A DNA stretch of 64,000 nt from the NCBI RefSeq assembly GCF_900143695.1, contig NZ_FRFE01000012.1, positions 1-64,000 of the forward strand. The letters are read 5' to 3'. The notes under the pieces are model-generated. The model saw only the letters and a list, made by a program, of their open reading frames with translations, did no database searches and had not been told where the DNA came from. Below are positions 28,999-37,958 of the stretch, piece by piece (the first letter of the stretch is position 1; each line of letters starts with the position of its first letter). The position numbers were made by a program, and so were the translations under genes. The DNA comes from Desulfopila aestuarii DSM 18488. Its GTDB lineage: Bacteria > Desulfobacterota > Desulfobulbia > Desulfobulbales > Desulfocapsaceae.

Positions 28999-29137
28999 TT
29001 TCTTCTCCTTACGAATGCGTTTTTGGAAATGAAATTCCCTTTCCTGCTATAATCCTTGAGATGTCTGACGCAGCCGCTGCCACAGATTGCCAAACCCCCG
29101 AAGTATCACTCAGGGGCGTGGCAAAAACACCTCTATC

Positions 29138-30532
29138 TCAGATATCGATGCTCGCAAACGTATCCGCCACTCGGGTCAACATCTCATCAATGATCTCATA
29201 GGAAACTGTGAGTGCCGGCTCAATCCTGATGGAGCGCGCATTGGTCAGAGTGCCAGCGGTCAGCACTTTTCTGCTGAACAAGCCGGAGGCAACCTTGTAG
29301 CCAATCTCATCGGTCGGGAAGACCATAGCGAGTAGTAAACCTTTTCCACGGAATTCCTGAAGGATCTGCGGATATTTCTCCTGCAGCACCTTGAACTTGC
29401 TTTTAATGTATTCACCTTTTTCAGCGGCCTGACGCGGCAGATCCTCATCAAGCATAACGGTGACATTGGCAAGGGCGGCAGCACAGGCCAGGGGATTGCC
29501 ACCAGTGGTGGTGGTGTGCATGAATGGATTAGGTTCCATACATTTCCATATCTTGGCGGTAGAGAAGAAACCGGACATGGCTACCACGCCACCACCAAGT
29601 GCTTTGCCAAAACACATGATATCAGGGGTGACATCCCAGTGATCGACACCGAAGATTTTCCCGGTTCGCCCAAAACCTGTCTGAACCTCATCGGCGATAA
29701 GAAGGGTATCGTACTTGTCACAAATTTCACGCAGCCTTGGCCAGTAATCGTTAGGCGGCACAACAGCACCCGCCTCACCCTGGATCGGCTCAACGACTAC
29801 ACCGGCAATACCGTCACCAACCATTTTGGCACTCTTGAGCACCATTTCCACCGCATCTGCATCGCCAAACGGAACCTGGCGCACACCCTCCAGCAGAGGC
29901 AGCAACGGCTCACGATAGACATTCTTGCCAATGAGCGACAAAGAGCCCAGAGTCTTGCCATGAAAACCACTGAGTGTTGAAATGAAACCTTTACGGCCGG
30001 TATAGAGCTTCGCGAGCTTCATCGCACCCTCGACCGCCTCCGTACCACTGTTGGCAAAGAAACCGTACTGGATATCACCTGGAGTAAGTTTGGCGATTAC
30101 GCGAGCAAGATGCGCCCGAAGAGGATCAAGCATCTCCTGGCTGTACTGTGGACTTCGATCCAGCTGGGCCTTGACAGCAGCAACAATTTTCGGATGCCGT
30201 ATTCCCGCTGAATAGAGTCCAAAACCACCAAGCATGTCGATATATTCGCGACCAAGAACGTCACGGAGCATAGAGCCTTCGCCATACCAATCGGTAAGTG
30301 CAAAGTCATTGGTCTCCGTCACCGACTTCCGATATTCCAGGAAACCTTTATTGATGTGATTCGCAAAGTTCTGGTAGGTAGTCTGCGCCACCCAGCGACG
30401 ATCTTCGTCACTGACCTCAGCTTCGACGGTCGTTATCAGATCGACCATCCGTTGTGCTTCCTGGCGTGCAAGATCAACGTTGCGATCACAAGGCTGTATC
30501 GTCGTGGGAATTGTATCGGGTTCCAATGTCAT
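29138..30532 (-). CDS. patA: Class III aminotransferase, putrescine aminotransferase-like
   Basis: Predicted 464-aa PLP enzyme transferring an amino group, probably from putrescine or a related diamine to 2-oxoglutarate. It closely resembles Escherichia coli PatA/YgjG (459 aa), including the N-terminal extension before the fold and the segment MLRDVLGREYIDMLGGFGLY. PLP motifs are NSGTEAVEGAMKLAK near 165-180, the Asp in TLLIADEVQTGFGRTGK near 285, and the Schiff-base Lys in CFGKALGGG. A GAGAGG site precedes the ATG. It starts the minus-strand group with aor, moaD-like and nhaC. The product of putrescine transamination is an aldehyde, a plausible AOR substrate. Other diamines, or taurine-like amines, remain possible. 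Confidence 0.85.
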   Translation of the reverse strand: MTLEPDTIPTTIQPCDRNVDLARQEAQRMVDLITTVEAEVSDEDRRWVAQTTYQNFANHINKGFLEYRKSVTETNDFALTDWYGEGSMLRDVLGREYIDMLGGFGLYSAGIRHPKIVAAVKAQLDRSPQYSQEMLDPLRAHLARVIAKLTPGDIQYGFFANSGTEAVEGAMKLAKLYTGRKGFISTLSGFHGKTLGSLSLIGKNVYREPLLPLLEGVRQVPFGDADAVEMVLKSAKMVGDGIAGVVVEPIQGEAGAVVPPNDYWPRLREICDKYDTLLIADEVQTGFGRTGKIFGVDHWDVTPDIMCFGKALGGGVVAMSGFFSTAKIWKCMEPNPFMHTTTTGGNPLACAAALANVTVMLDEDLPRQAAEKGEYIKSKFKVLQEKYPQILQEFRGKGLLLAMVFPTDEIGYKVASGLFSRKVLTAGTLTNARSIRIEPALTVSYEIIDEMLTRVADTFASIDI

Positions 30533-30707
30533 GATTTTGCACCTCTCTGGTTGATGATGTATCTCCGGCCGAACGACTCAGCCTGGAGGGTTGCTCACAA
30601 AGAGCATTGAAAGTTGTGTGGGGCCTGCATAGAAACATCGATATTCAATGTTTCCAATAATCTAGAGTTTTACCTTGCCGTCTCCCGGCGAGTTTCTTAT
30701 ATTTTAT

Positions 30708-30717
30708 TGATCGATCA
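30708..30717. promoter_or_regulatory. TetR-type operator site 1 (upstream of patA)
   Basis: The palindrome TGATCGATCA within ATTGATCGATCAGT lies 176 bases upstream of the patA start, in the intergenic region with the TetR-family gene. The same core occurs at 30852 and, with one change, at 31515. The stretch 30533-30886 holds no gene. Confidence 0.55.
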
Positions 30718-30851
30718 GTATATAGTGGCCCATAGAAGAGCATCTCAAACTGTCTTTCTACACTCTCCCGCACTCTCTCCTACGAAGGCTTGCAACAAGG
30801 TGGCTCTTGTCCTCTTACCCTAGAGTGTCATGGGAAAACTCATTCATTAAC

Positions 30852-30861
30852 TGATCGATCA
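30852..30861. promoter_or_regulatory. TetR-type operator site 2
   Basis: TGATCGATCA within ACTGATCGATCAAT, 320 bases upstream of patA and just beyond the 3' end of the TetR gene. It is the reverse-complement context of site 1. Confidence 0.55.
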
Positions 30862-30886
30862 ATCAATAATTATGTAAAAATTTGCG

Positions 30887-31495
30887 CTACAGAACTCCTG
30901 AAGCCAGCAGCGCGCGAACAGAGGTCTTCACGCTCTCTGAAAAGTCCTCAAACGGCTTGCCATCCCGTAAGAACTGGGAGTGAAATTCCATACCTTCCAT
31001 AAGGGTCACAATATAATCTGCCGCCTTTCTTGGCTCCTGCACTGTAATTATGCCGTGATCATTAAAAATAACAAGTTGCTCTTCGATATAATCGCGTAAC
31101 CAGGCAAACATCCCTTGCAGATGCTCTAATGTCCGCTGATCCCTGAAACTTTGGTAATAAAAGCCAAAATGTACACCAGGATCCACAGTTCGCGACCATT
31201 GTAGAGAGAAAATCAGATCAAGAAGGGCCGCATATCGCTCGTTAGGGTCCTCGATATCCTCAAAAACAAGGAGATGGGCAGATTTGAATTTTTCAATCAT
31301 CAGCTGTACAAGTTCAAACGTCAGGTTTTCCTTGTTCTGAAAATAATGAAAAATGAGACTTGTATGAATACCCAGTTCTTTTGCGATCTTGCTGATAGAA
31401 GTATTCTCAAGGCCTTCCCGAATCAGGACATTATAGTACCCTTCGAGGATTTCAGGCTTACGCATGGCTGCGTTGAGGTTTTTTCTACTCTTCAT
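30887..31495 (-). CDS. TetR family transcriptional regulator
   Basis: Predicted 202-aa regulator. The N-terminal helix-turn-helix is seen as NTSISKIAKELGIHTSLIFHYFQNKENL around residues 30-56, the family signature. The C-terminal ~140 residues form the ligand-binding and dimer domain. The protein starts with a basic stretch (MKSRKNLNAAMRK). It lies upstream of patA on the same strand. A palindrome of the same type stands just before its own start (31515-31524) and two more lie between it and patA, so it probably represses itself and the patA-aor unit, with an amine or aldehyde as inducer. The ligand is inferred from neighbours. Confidence 0.9.
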   Translation of the reverse strand: MKSRKNLNAAMRKPEILEGYYNVLIREGLENTSISKIAKELGIHTSLIFHYFQNKENLTFELVQLMIEKFKSAHLLVFEDIEDPNERYAALLDLIFSLQWSRTVDPGVHFGFYYQSFRDQRTLEHLQGMFAWLRDYIEEQLVIFNDHGIITVQEPRKAADYIVTLMEGMEFHSQFLRDGKPFEDFSESVKTSVRALLASGVL

Positions 31496-31514
31496 GAGAA
31501 TCCTTGCACAGAAT

Positions 31515-31524
31515 TGATTGATCA
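31515..31524. promoter_or_regulatory. TetR-type operator site 3 (upstream of the TetR gene)
   Basis: TGATTGATCA within TTGATTGATCAGT, 19 bases before the TetR ATG. It differs from sites 1 and 2 at one base of the ten-base core. The position fits autorepression. Confidence 0.55.
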
Positions 31525-31667
31525 GTCTGTTAAATATTCTGCCAAGTTTTTCTTGTCAACAAAAATATCGACGGAGAAAAGGGCAGATACGGTTAGGCAA
31601 TGACAAGAGGATACTATCCAAAAGATCATTCCATCTTCTTCCATGCAATGATATCCGAAATGCAAAC

Positions 31668-31699
31668 ATGGGCATATTGATGTTATCATCAATATGCCC
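31668..31699. terminator. Terminator between the TetR gene upstream region and lipA
   Basis: A perfect 14-bp stem TGGGCATATTGATG / CATCAATATGCCCA with a TTAT loop, 69 bases beyond the lipA stop on the minus strand. The T run on the minus side is poor (TTTGCAT), so efficiency is uncertain. Confidence 0.55.
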
Positions 31700-31767
31700 A
31701 CGAGATTTGACTACACTGTGTGAAGAAAAATAGATAAAAAGCCTGCGCCGAAGAATACGATAAGCAA

Positions 31768-32664
31768 TCAGCCGGCCAGCTGTCGCCGCACTTTCCGGTA
31801 AAGGCTTTCGGCCTGGTAGGAACTGCGCACAAAAGGGCCTGCTGCCACACCGGCAAAACCACGGGCCAGAGCCTCGTCCTGCAATTGGGCAAATTCTTCC
31901 GGCTCGACAAAGCGTTCCACCGGCAGGTGATTTTTGGAGGGCTGCAGGTACTGGCCAAGAGTTAGAATATCGCAACCGGCCGTCAAAAGATCATCCCAGA
32001 CCCGCACCAGTTCGTCTCGCGTCTCGCCAAGTCCCACCATAATGCCCGATTTAGTTGGCAGTTGTGGATTGAGTTTTTTCCCTTCGGACAATAAGGCCAG
32101 CGACCGTTCATAAATGGCCTCCGGTCGCACCCGGGGATAGAGGGACGGCACCGTCTCCATATTGTGGTTAAGCACGTCCGGCGCCGCATCAACAATAGCA
32201 GCCAGCGCCTGCCAATTGCCCTGCAGGTCAGGGATAAGCACCTCAATGAGTGTCTCTGGCCGCCGTTTTCTGACAGCCCGAATGGTTTCTGCAAATAGCG
32301 AAGCACCGCCATCGCTCAGATCATCACGAGTCACCGAGGTGATGACCGCATAACGGAGTTTCAGGATATCCACCGCCTCGGCTACCCTCTCAGGCTCTTC
32401 GGGGTCAGGTAAGGTCAGTGGCTTATGCTCGACAGCGCAGAAATGGCAGTTGCGGGTGCATCGGTCACCCAAAATCATAAAAGTGGCGGTACCTTCAGAA
32501 TAGCATTCGAACTGGTTCGGGCACTGGGCCTCCTGGCAGACCGTGGTCAAATGGCTCCGCTTCAGAAGCTGCCGCATCTTCTCATATTCTGGACCGGTGG
32601 GAAGACTGCGTCGCAGCCAGCGAGGCTTACCCACTGTGATATTTCCGTGATTGCATCCTGCCAT
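31768..32664 (-). CDS. lipA: Lipoyl synthase
   Basis: Predicted 298-aa radical SAM enzyme inserting two sulfurs into octanoyl-protein to make lipoate. The auxiliary cluster cysteines are in CQEAQCPNQFEC near 43-54, the radical SAM CxxxCxxC is CTRNCHFC near 69-76, and the C-terminal RSSY motif (VRSSYQAES) supplies the unusual Ser ligand. Length and motifs fit the family exactly. The ATG at 32664 shares one base with the TAA of lipB, indicating coupled translation. It is the last gene of the gcv-lip operon, so its lipoyl product serves the GcvH protein encoded upstream. Confidence 0.96.
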   Translation of the reverse strand: MAGCNHGNITVGKPRWLRRSLPTGPEYEKMRQLLKRSHLTTVCQEAQCPNQFECYSEGTATFMILGDRCTRNCHFCAVEHKPLTLPDPEEPERVAEAVDILKLRYAVITSVTRDDLSDGGASLFAETIRAVRKRRPETLIEVLIPDLQGNWQALAAIVDAAPDVLNHNMETVPSLYPRVRPEAIYERSLALLSEGKKLNPQLPTKSGIMVGLGETRDELVRVWDDLLTAGCDILTLGQYLQPSKNHLPVERFVEPEEFAQLQDEALARGFAGVAAGPFVRSSYQAESLYRKVRRQLAG

Positions 32665-33353
32665 TAGTTGCGTACCTCATCCGTCGGATCCAGTTGGTCC
32701 GGCGCGATTTTGTGAAAAGAAAAGGGAAAGAGCTTTTCAAGATGACTCTGGAGACCAGCAGTTATTTGAGACATTGAAACATCCGCCCCCGTCTCTGCCG
32801 TCAGCGAGGTCATCCGCACTCCGGTGAGGCCGCAGGGGTTGATCCAACCAAACGGTTCAAGTGAGAGGTTAACATTTAAGGCCAGACCGTGAAAGCTCAC
32901 TCCGTGCCGAATGGCGATGCCGATTGAGCCCAGCTTATTGTTGCCAACCCAGACCCCGTGGTTGCGCTCGTCGCGTGCGGCAACAACGCCCACATCAGCG
33001 GCTAGTGCGATCATCAACTCTTCAAGTGTCGATACATAGTCAGCGACGGAGAGTCCCGCCTGTTTGAGATGGATAATGGGATAAATGACCAGCTGGCCAG
33101 GACCGTGATAGGTAATTACCCCACCCCGCTCGATGGGCACAACAGCGATATTCTTCTCAGCCAGGAAGGTTTCGGAGACCATCAGGAACTCCCGGCCGCC
33201 GCGACGGCCAAGAGTGTAGACGCTGGGATGTTCCACCACCAGAAAGGTGTCATTGCCCGGCCCGAGGTGGCGCCGCTGCTCGACCAGGCGAGTCTGAAGG
33301 TTATAGGCGACCTGGTACTCAATGAGTCCCAGGTCGCAAAGTGCGGCCTGCAT
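32664..33353 (-). CDS. lipB: Octanoyl-[acyl carrier protein]:protein N-octanoyltransferase
   Basis: Predicted 229-aa transferase moving octanoate from ACP to the lipoyl-domain lysine, the step before LipA. Motifs are RGGVITYHGPGQLVIYPII near 75, the catalytic Lys in NKLGSIGIAIRHGVSFHG near 135 and the thioimidate Cys in WINPCGLTGVRM near 172. It starts three bases after gcvPB and overlaps lipA by one base. Finding both lipoylation genes inside a glycine cleavage operon implies that H-protein lipoylation is made on demand with the pathway. The start is the only ATG that gives the full N-terminal strand of the family. Confidence 0.94.
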   Translation of the reverse strand: MQAALCDLGLIEYQVAYNLQTRLVEQRRHLGPGNDTFLVVEHPSVYTLGRRGGREFLMVSETFLAEKNIAVVPIERGGVITYHGPGQLVIYPIIHLKQAGLSVADYVSTLEELMIALAADVGVVAARDERNHGVWVGNNKLGSIGIAIRHGVSFHGLALNVNLSLEPFGWINPCGLTGVRMTSLTAETGADVSMSQITAGLQSHLEKLFPFSFHKIAPDQLDPTDEVRN

Positions 33354-33356
33354 AAC

Positions 33357-34814
33357 CTAGCCGCAGAGACAGGGTTTACGGGCAGCCAGAGTCTCATCAA
33401 GACGCTTGCGCTTAGCCATCACCGGAGCATCATACAACAACTGAGGGTTCTCCTTTGCCTCCTGGAGTATCAGCAGGATGGTATCTATGAACTGATCGAT
33501 ATCCTCCTTGCATTCCGTCTCGGTGGGTTCGATCATGATGGCGCCGTGGACCACCAGTGGGAAATAGACCGTCGGCGGATGGTAACCGTAGTCGATCAGC
33601 CGCTTGGCGATATCGAGGGTTGCAACCTTCAGCTCATGCTGCTTCTCGTCAGAGAAGACACACTCATGCATGCAGGGCCGGTCATAGGGCAGATGTAAGG
33701 CACCCTTCAACCGTTCCTTGATATAGTTGGCGTTCAGAACCGCCAGCTGGCTGGCCTTCTTCAGGTTAGCCGCGCCCATGCTGAGGATATAGCTGTAGGC
33801 TTTGACCAACACCCCGTAATTTCCATGATAGCCATGCACCCGGCCAATGGAGTCAGGGTTATCCCAGTCCAGCCGGTAGGTATCGCCATCTTTTTTTACA
33901 TGGGGGATGGGCAGAAAGCGTGCAAGTTTTTCCACCACGCAGACCGGACCGGCGCCTGGACCACCGCCGCCATGAGGAGTCGAGAAGGTTTTATGCAGGT
34001 TCAGGTGCATCACATCGACCCCACATTTGCTGAGATCGACGATGCCCATGATGGCATTCATGTTAGCACCATCACCATAAACCAGACCGCCTTTGGCATG
34101 GACAATCTCCGCCACCGCCCGGATGTTCTCCTCAAAGAGACCAAGGGTGTTGGGATTGGTGACCATAATACCTGCGGTTTCCTCGTCCATCAGGGCCTTA
34201 ACGGTCTCCACGTCGAGCATGCCCTCGGCATTGGAAGCGACCGGCACCGGCTTGTAGCCGCAAAGAGCGGCAGACGCCGGGTTAGTGCCATGTGCTGTAT
34301 CCGGAATAAGGATTTTGTTACGCTTGCTGCCCTTACTCTTATGGTAGGCATCGAAGATCAGCATACCGGTCAATTCGCCCTGGGCACCTGCGGATGGCTG
34401 CAGGGTCGCCGCCGCCATACCGGTGATGTTGATCAGATACTGTTGCAGCTCATACATGATCCTGAGCGTACCCTGGACATATTCATCATCCAGCATCGGA
34501 TGTGCCGCAGCGATAGCCGGGGTGGCCGCCTGTTTTTCGTTGGTTTTCGGGTTGTACTTCATAGTACAGGAACCAAGCGGATAGAGGCCGGTGTCGACCC
34601 CGAAGTTCCACTGGGACAACCGGGTATAATGACGAATGACATCGATCTCGCTTAAGTCAGGAAAGTCCGGCCCAGCCCCTGCCAGCGCCGCCTCAGGTGT
34701 TGCCAGCGGCACGTCTGCTGCGGGAATAGACATCCCCTTCCTGCCTTTTTTGCCTTTCTCCCAGAGGAGCGGCTCGTTCATGATCAGACCGGAAGCTCCG
34801 GGTGCTGTTTTCAT
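33357..34814 (-). CDS. gcvPB: Glycine dehydrogenase (decarboxylating) subunit 2
   Basis: Predicted 485-aa PLP subunit of the split P-protein, which decarboxylates glycine and passes the aminomethyl group to lipoyl-GcvH. The PLP lysine is in LNLHKTFSTPHGGGGPG near 265, and GDGANMNAIMGI and GTNPASAALCGY are also typical. The start overlaps the gcvPA stop as ATGA. The two-subunit P-protein is common in anaerobes and differs from the single-chain form of E. coli. A protein-encoding frame on the opposite strand inside this gene is a shadow and was not annotated. Confidence 0.95.
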   Translation of the reverse strand: MKTAPGASGLIMNEPLLWEKGKKGRKGMSIPAADVPLATPEAALAGAGPDFPDLSEIDVIRHYTRLSQWNFGVDTGLYPLGSCTMKYNPKTNEKQAATPAIAAAHPMLDDEYVQGTLRIMYELQQYLINITGMAAATLQPSAGAQGELTGMLIFDAYHKSKGSKRNKILIPDTAHGTNPASAALCGYKPVPVASNAEGMLDVETVKALMDEETAGIMVTNPNTLGLFEENIRAVAEIVHAKGGLVYGDGANMNAIMGIVDLSKCGVDVMHLNLHKTFSTPHGGGGPGAGPVCVVEKLARFLPIPHVKKDGDTYRLDWDNPDSIGRVHGYHGNYGVLVKAYSYILSMGAANLKKASQLAVLNANYIKERLKGALHLPYDRPCMHECVFSDEKQHELKVATLDIAKRLIDYGYHPPTVYFPLVVHGAIMIEPTETECKEDIDQFIDTILLILQEAKENPQLLYDAPVMAKRKRLDETLAARKPCLCG

Positions 34815-36145
34815 CGCGACACCTCCTGCACGACCTTGTCGATATCCGCTTTTGTCACCGTCTCCGTGGTGCAGAAGAGATAGCAGTCTTTCAGCTGTGG
34901 ATAATACTTGCCGACTTTCAGGCCGGCGACAATACCCTCATCGAAGAGTTTCTTTCGGGTCGTTTCAAAGTCTTTCGGAAACCTAACCAGGAACTCGTTG
35001 AAGGTCGGTGAGTCAAAAACGATCTCGGCACCCGCCTTTTTCAGCTCGGCTTTCATATATTCAGCTTTTGAAAAATTCAGCTGAGCGAGCTCACGCAAGC
35101 CTGTACCGCCAAGCGAAGCCATATACATACCGGCCATCATAGCGCAGATGCCCTGGTTGGAGCAGATGTTGGAGGTCGCCTTTTCCCGGCGAATATGCTG
35201 CTCACGGGTGGAAAGGGTCAGGACAAAGCCGCGCCGACCGTCCCGATCTACCGTCTCGCCCACCAACCGTCCCGGCATATTGCGGGTAAAGGCATCCTTA
35301 CAGGCAAACATCCCGAGTCCAGGCCCGCCAAATGATCGCGACAGCCCAAGACTCTGGCCTTCACCGCAGACGATATCGGCACCGCACTCACCCGGATTTT
35401 TTACCAGCCCGTAAGCCAGCGGCTCAGTAAAAGAAGTAATGAAGATTGCGCCGGTTTCGTGAATGGCAACACCTGCCTGGGTGAGATCCTCAATCACGCC
35501 AAGGAAGTTCGGTGACTGGATCGCCACCGCCGCCAGTTCACCGTGGTCGGCCAGCTCACCCAAGTCGGTACGACCGTCTGCACCAATCGGCAACTCAACG
35601 ATCTCGAACTCGGTGGCCTGCAGATACGTGCGAACCACCTGGCGATGATGGGGATGAATCCCCTTGGATACCCCGATTTTTTTTCGCTTCTTGTTGATCC
35701 GAAGACCCATCAACAACGCCTCAGCCAGCGCCGCCCCGCCGTCATAGATCGAGGCGTTGGCCACATCCATGCCCAGCAGTCTGGCAGTCAGGGTCTGGTA
35801 TTCAAAAATTCCCTGCAGGGTGCCCTGCGCCATTTCCGGCTGATATGGGGTGTAGGCCGTTAAAAATTCCGAGCGCGAGGCCAGGGTACGGATCGATTCC
35901 GGCACGAAATGGTGATAGATACCGGCGCCAACCATCACTTTATGGCAGGTAGTTACCTTCATCTGGGCACTGATACCGGCCATATGATCGTCAAGCTGCC
36001 ACTCGGTCATTGCCGGGGGCAGCTCTATTTCACCGGTCATACGGCAGTCTGCAGGAATGGTGTCAAAGAGCCCTTCGAGACTGTCACTGCCAACCGTCGC
36101 CAGCATTTCGGCGATTTCTTCCTCTGTGTGGGGCAAATAGCGCAT
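34811..36145 (-). CDS. gcvPA: Glycine dehydrogenase (decarboxylating) subunit 1
   Basis: Predicted 444-aa non-PLP-binding subunit of the split P-protein, which completes the active site of GcvPB. Family segments are RYLPHTEEEIAEML at the start, FLTAYTPYQPEMAQGTLQGIFEYQ near 85-110, and GPGLGMFACKD and TSNICSNQGICAMMA in the last third. The spacing to gcvH is four bases, and it overlaps gcvPB by four. Length matches family members (about 440-450 aa). It has no independent regulation visible and is read as part of the operon. Confidence 0.95.
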   Translation of the reverse strand: MRYLPHTEEEIAEMLATVGSDSLEGLFDTIPADCRMTGEIELPPAMTEWQLDDHMAGISAQMKVTTCHKVMVGAGIYHHFVPESIRTLASRSEFLTAYTPYQPEMAQGTLQGIFEYQTLTARLLGMDVANASIYDGGAALAEALLMGLRINKKRKKIGVSKGIHPHHRQVVRTYLQATEFEIVELPIGADGRTDLGELADHGELAAVAIQSPNFLGVIEDLTQAGVAIHETGAIFITSFTEPLAYGLVKNPGECGADIVCGEGQSLGLSRSFGGPGLGMFACKDAFTRNMPGRLVGETVDRDGRRGFVLTLSTREQHIRREKATSNICSNQGICAMMAGMYMASLGGTGLRELAQLNFSKAEYMKAELKKAGAEIVFDSPTFNEFLVRFPKDFETTRKKLFDEGIVAGLKVGKYYPQLKDCYLFCTTETVTKADIDKVVQEVSR

Positions 36146-36149
36146 AGCT

Positions 36150-36551
36150 TTATCCCTCGAGCATGTCCATATACTGTTCAGCGTTCATGAGTTCCTCAAA
36201 CTCGCTCTTGTCGGCGGGTTTGATTTCCACGATCCAGTTGACATAAGGATCTTCGTTGATCAGCTCAGGCGAATCGGCCAGATCCTCATTGATCGCCACG
36301 ATCTCGCCGCTGAGCGGCAGATAGAGTTCCGAAACCGCTTTCACCGACTCCAGGGAACCGAACTCCTCACCCTGTTCAAAGCTGTCGCCAACTTCTGGAA
36401 ATTCAACAAAGACGATATCTCCCAGCTGATCCTGGGCATAATCACTGACACCAATTCTGACAGTACTGCCGACAATCTTGGCCCACTCGTGATCTTCGGT
36501 GTAGCGGACATTTGCGGGCAGGTTCAACTCGTTCAACTCTTTCATGGCCAT
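36150..36551 (-). CDS. gcvH: Glycine cleavage system H protein
   Basis: Predicted 133-aa lipoyl carrier of the glycine cleavage system. The lipoyl-lysine is in GSLESVKAVSELYLP near residue 68, within the typical hybrid-type barrel (VGDSFEQGEEFG before it, LSGEIVAINEDLADSPELIN after it). It accepts the aminomethyl group from P-protein and hands it to GcvT. It lies 14 bases after gcvT and four before gcvPA. Its lipoylation is served by lipB and lipA, encoded further along the same operon. Confidence 0.96.
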   Translation of the reverse strand: MAMKELNELNLPANVRYTEDHEWAKIVGSTVRIGVSDYAQDQLGDIVFVEFPEVGDSFEQGEEFGSLESVKAVSELYLPLSGEIVAINEDLADSPELINEDPYVNWIVEIKPADKSEFEELMNAEQYMDMLEG

Positions 36552-36565
36552 CCTCCTAATGGTTG

Positions 36566-37846
36566 TTACAGCATTTCCTTCATCGGCCTGCGCGCGGTTC
36601 TCCGCGGACGCACATCAGCCCTGATCTCAACCGTTATCTTCTTTTTCCTGCCATCGGTGAGAATCACCTCGGTGCCGGGGGCAAGATCCTCTTCCAACTG
36701 AACAAATCCGCAACTTAAACCTTTCGGGACAAACGCTGCTGGGCAACCGTCCTCAGTAATGCTGGCGACGGAGTAGATCACGCCGTCGACCCTGCCAATC
36801 GCCATGTCAGTGGCGCAGGTGAGGATACGCCCGATATTTTTGCCCTCCATGTCAGTGACAAATGTCTCATCACTGACGACTATCTTGCGAGGGTCATAAC
36901 CGGCAAAAGGTAATGTATGAAGCACCTTGCCTGTAGCCGCTACGGCCTCACTGCCGACAAATTTCTTCGTGAAACCCTTCTGGTCATCGGTAAACGGCAG
37001 CGCAAACAACCAGGGATTGGCACCAAAGAGCCAGTTGCCGATGTCCTGATGCGAGAGCGGCAGCACCGCCCCGGCCCGCAATGAATCCCTGGCGGCAAGA
37101 CCACAGGGCAGTGCTCCGAATTCTTCTCCGGCTGCCATTACCTCCTGCCAGACCCTGACAAAATCGTCTTTGTCTATAAAGATCTCAAAACCAAACTCCC
37201 CGGTATATCCGGTGCGGGATAGCATGAGCGAGGTCCCGTCGACCAGAGTGACCGGTTCTGCCGCATCGATTCCGGCGAAGCCACCTTTAAAGGAAAAATA
37301 GGCCATGTTTGCCAAAACTTTTTCCGGGTCAGCCAACAGTTTTTTCACGATTTTCGCTGCCGCCGGCCCCTGGACATCCATCTTGCCAACCTGATCGGTA
37401 AGATCATCGACGTCTGCATTATAGTCTGTGTTATATTTCTCAAGCCGCTCAGCAATGGCGCCGCCCATACCGGCATTCACCACTACCATATAGCCCTTTT
37501 CCGCCACCTGATAGACAATGGCGTCATCCAGAACTGTACCGTCAGGATTCAGGAACACGCCATAAACACAGCGCCCTATCACCAGCGGACCTTTCTTCAG
37601 ACCGACACAATGATCCAAATCCTTACTAAAACAGTACTGGATCAGCTCACGCGCTTTCGCTCCTGCCACTGTTACAACTGCCATATGACTGGTGTCGAAC
37701 AGTCCGGCTCCGGAAATGACTGCCAGATGCTCGGCCTTGGCGCCACCTGTGTACCAGAGCGGCATCTCATACTCCCCAAAAGGTGCAATATTGGCACCAT
37801 GTTCAACATGCCAGGAGTAGAGCGCCGTCCGCTTCAATTCTTCCAT
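36566..37846 (-). CDS. gcvT: Glycine cleavage system T protein (aminomethyltransferase)
   Basis: Predicted 426-aa tetrahydrofolate-dependent aminomethyltransferase that releases ammonia and forms methylene-THF from lipoyl-bound aminomethyl. Family features are FGEYEMPLWYTGGAKAEHLA near 23-42, GLFDTSHMAVV with the conserved Asp near 50, MDVQGPAAAKI near 155, RTGYTGEFGFEIF near 210 and GLAARDSLRAGAVLPL near 250. It is longer than E. coli GcvT (364 aa), mostly at the C-terminus. GAGGATC precedes the ATG. It is the first catalytic gene of the operon, 112 bases from the Lrp-type regulator. The L-protein gene is not in this window. Confidence 0.93.
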   Translation of the reverse strand: MEELKRTALYSWHVEHGANIAPFGEYEMPLWYTGGAKAEHLAVISGAGLFDTSHMAVVTVAGAKARELIQYCFSKDLDHCVGLKKGPLVIGRCVYGVFLNPDGTVLDDAIVYQVAEKGYMVVVNAGMGGAIAERLEKYNTDYNADVDDLTDQVGKMDVQGPAAAKIVKKLLADPEKVLANMAYFSFKGGFAGIDAAEPVTLVDGTSLMLSRTGYTGEFGFEIFIDKDDFVRVWQEVMAAGEEFGALPCGLAARDSLRAGAVLPLSHQDIGNWLFGANPWLFALPFTDDQKGFTKKFVGSEAVAATGKVLHTLPFAGYDPRKIVVSDETFVTDMEGKNIGRILTCATDMAIGRVDGVIYSVASITEDGCPAAFVPKGLSCGFVQLEEDLAPGTEVILTDGRKKKITVEIRADVRPRRTARRPMKEML

Positions 37847-37958
37847 AGGGTGATCCTCATTATCAAGAATTTTATTTACCTCAGAGCAAGATGCGACAAC
37901 CAGCCATTCGATTCGATGAATTTCTTCATTCTGCCATCATTACCGCACCAGGCATTTC

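Noticed and set aside
33825-34655. Plus-strand frame of 276 codons
   Set aside because: It lies opposite gcvPB, whose PLP motif and length are certain, and its own sequence has no recognisable domain.
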